Source of the DNA: SURF-58 sp041305085
Lineage (GTDB): Archaea; Nanobdellota; Nanobdellia; Woesearchaeales; UBA9642
Assembly (NCBI GenBank): GCA_041305085.1
Contig: JBFYMA010000037.1
Location: 1 to 5,385 of the forward strand
DNA: 5,385 nucleotides
Reading direction: 5' to 3'
Positions 4,333 to 5,385 of the stretch are shown here, in pieces. A program made the translations under genes and the position numbers. The notes beneath the pieces are model-generated. The model was given only the letters and a program-made list of their open reading frames with translations. It made no database searches and was not told the DNA's origin. The number at the start of each line of letters is the position of its first letter. The stretch's first letter is position 1.

Positions 4333-4929
4333 TTACCTGCTTGAATCTGCCTGCCTTTCCAGCTCAAGCTTTTTGGATATTGCCTGGCTCTGGTTGTCCA
4401 TCTCAAAAGCAGAGATTATCTCGTCAGCCAAGGACTTTGCAGAAAGCTTTTTCTTGTTGAACTGCTTTTGGTAGGCCCCCTGGACAAGCTGCCTCAGCAC
4501 ATAATCCACCCTTCTCTGGGGGCTTATCTCGACAGCCTTTGGATACCTTGCCCCACCATATTCTATGGCAATTATCTCCTCCCTTGGGGCAGCGTTTTCT
4601 ATGGCTTTTACAAGCACAGCTATAGGATTATTTTTGGTCCTGTTCTCTACCATCTCCAAAGCCTCAAACACCAGCTTGTACGCAGTGTTGGACTTGCCAG
4701 TACAGTAGCCAGAAGTGATCTTGTGCTTTTTTGCCCTGTGCCCAGGAACCATTAATTTGTTGATAAGCCTCTCTACAATGAATGTTTTTGACTTGTAGAA
4801 CCTGTACTTGGCATATCTGGCGCCTGTCTTTGGCACAAACTTGGGCTCCAGGCTGATATAGCTGACAAGCCCAGGATCTTCTATCCTGATCCCTGCTGTG
4901 CTCCACCTATTGAATGCCAATACTTCCAT
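4333..4929 (-). CDS. rps7: Archaeal small-subunit ribosomal protein uS7
   Basis: The 198-residue protein is unmistakably archaeal/eukaryotic-type uS7, which binds the 3' domain of 16S rRNA and helps build the head of the small subunit near the decoding and exit sites. Diagnostic stretches are FNRWSTAGIRIEDPGL (6-21), VPKTGARYAKYRF (32-44), VERLINKLMVPGHRAKKHKI (52-71), NPIAVLVKAIENAAPREE, EYGGARYPKAVEISPQRRVD, LRQLVQGAYQKQFNKKK and the terminal ERQADSSR. Length is normal for archaea. It is usually near rps12 and elongation factor genes. Here it is flanked by a phosphoesterase and an isochorismatase-family gene instead, and it has its own leaderless promoter. Confidence 0.97.
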   Translation of the reverse strand: MEVLAFNRWSTAGIRIEDPGLVSYISLEPKFVPKTGARYAKYRFYKSKTFIVERLINKLMVPGHRAKKHKITSGYCTGKSNTAYKLVFEALEMVENRTKNNPIAVLVKAIENAAPREEIIAIEYGGARYPKAVEISPQRRVDYVLRQLVQGAYQKQFNKKKLSAKSLADEIISAFEMDNQSQAISKKLELERQADSSR

Positions 4930-4952
4930 GACTGCGAAGAAAAAAGGAGGGG

Positions 4953-4960
4953 TTTATAAA
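4953..4960 (-). promoter_or_regulatory. TATA box of rps7
   Basis: Minus-strand TTTATAAA is centred 27.5 bp upstream of the ATG at 4929, the same octamer and spacing as the Yip1-like gene. It predicts leaderless transcription of rps7 independent of the upstream hydrolase gene. Confidence 0.7.
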
Positions 4961-4981
4961 GTTTATTATGTTGCTGAAGAT

Positions 4982-4988
4982 AAAAAAA
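4982..4988 (-). terminator. Oligo-T tract after the isochorismatase-family gene
   Basis: On the minus strand seven T residues directly follow the TGA stop at 4991-4989, a likely archaeal U-rich terminator. It lies upstream of the rps7 TATA box, which supports separate transcription of rps7. Confidence 0.5.
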
Positions 4989-5385
4989 TCAGCCCAATAA
5001 TTCAATAACCTCTTCAGTGGTCATTGATGGGCCGAGAAATGTTACAAAATTCTGTATGTTCAATGAGTGCTGTTCAGGATTTGTGCTGCTCGTTGCATCA
5101 GCTATTATTATGGGCTGTATGCACCTATACATTGCATCTGCTGCTGAATAGTTTACGCAGCACCCGCTGCTTATACCTGCAAAGTAAAGCTCAGAAATTT
5201 TTTGTTTTTTGCAGAATTTTTCCAGGGTTGTGTTAAAAAAGGCGCTATAATTTTCTTTTTCAACAAAAAAATCAAAACCCATCTCAATAAGTTCAGGCAA
5301 AAAAGCAGTGTTCTTCATTCTTATCTCCTTGGATTCCTTTTCAGGCTTGGACTTGTCGCCGTATTCATCCCCCAACAGCTTTTCA
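4989..5385 (-). CDS. Isochorismatase-family cysteine hydrolase, C-terminal part
   Basis: The frame stays open to the window edge, so the N-terminus lies outside. An in-frame TTG near 5375 is unlikely to be the true start because the domain would lack its first strand. VEKENYSAFFNTTL provides the catalytic Lys and the SAF/T-L pattern. AGISSGCCVNYSAADA provides the nucleophilic Cys (the second of the CC pair, 33 residues after the Lys) followed by the conserved A-DA. IIIADATSS matches the next strand. The catalytic Asp expected in the N-terminal strand is not in view. The superfamily includes nicotinamidases, isochorismatases and other amidases, and I cannot say which. A polar stretch (GDKSKPEKESKE) precedes the Lys motif. 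It is followed at once by a T7 terminator. Confidence 0.85.
   Translation of the reverse strand, partial: EKLLGDEYGDKSKPEKESKEIRMKNTAFLPELIEMGFDFFVEKENYSAFFNTTLEKFCKKQKISELYFAGISSGCCVNYSAADAMYRCIQPIIIADATSSTNPEQHSLNIQNFVTFLGPSMTTEEVIELLG

Noticed and set aside
4188..4406. Minus-strand frame spanning the uS7/phosphoesterase junction
   Set aside because: It overlaps two well-identified genes in another frame and encodes nothing recognisable.
1..5385. CRISPR array, transposase, toxin-antitoxin or defence cassette
   Set aside because: There are no regularly spaced repeats and no transposase, nuclease or toxin motifs. The RHH domain is fused to a nucleotidyltransferase-like fold of the sugar-1-phosphate type, not paired with a separate small toxin gene.

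Overview
The window looks like a low-GC archaeal chromosome segment. The best taxonomic evidence is an archaeal-type ribosomal protein uS7 (minus strand, 4333-4929). Promoters agree: several genes carry a TATA box (TTTATAAA or close) centred about 27-28 bp upstream of the start codon, which is the geometry of leaderless archaeal transcripts. The one clear intra-operon start instead has a canonical GGAGG Shine-Dalgarno. The compact genes and small RHH, Yip1-like and metallophosphoesterase proteins would suit a DPANN-type or similar reduced-genome archaeon, but that placement is inference.

Layout. Positions 1-621 hold no convincing protein gene. This stretch is dense in inverted repeats (a long rod hairpin at 188-242, a 12-bp inverted repeat at 249-315 enclosing two smaller hairpins, and two strong hairpins at 452-497). 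It also carries two pairs of direct repeats that bound two hairpin-bearing blocks. A TATA box at 373-380 sits 27 bp upstream of a 12-codon open frame. Next is a plus-strand TehB-like class I methyltransferase (622-1311) with an eroded SAM-binding motif. Convergent to it is a minus-strand pair: a 153-residue receiver-like protein (1430-1891) and an overlapping 37-residue acidic small protein (1354-1467) that has its own strong Shine-Dalgarno.

Divergent from that pair is a plus-strand fusion (2033-2857) of a ribbon-helix-helix DNA-binding domain to a sugar-nucleotidyltransferase-like domain. Three 10-bp-phased direct repeats abut its TATA box and could be an autoregulatory operator. The rest runs on the minus strand: a Yip1-like membrane protein (2885-3538), an archaeal calcineurin-like phosphoesterase (3596-4300), uS7 (4333-4929), and the C-terminal part of an isochorismatase-family cysteine hydrolase (4989 to the window edge).

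Genes working together. Most genes seem to be individually promoted housekeeping or unknown genes, not one pathway. The most unusual points are the RHH-nucleotidyltransferase fusion with its phased repeats, the overlapping small gene, and the structured, repeat-bounded intergenic region at the left end. None of these can be called a new system from sequence alone.
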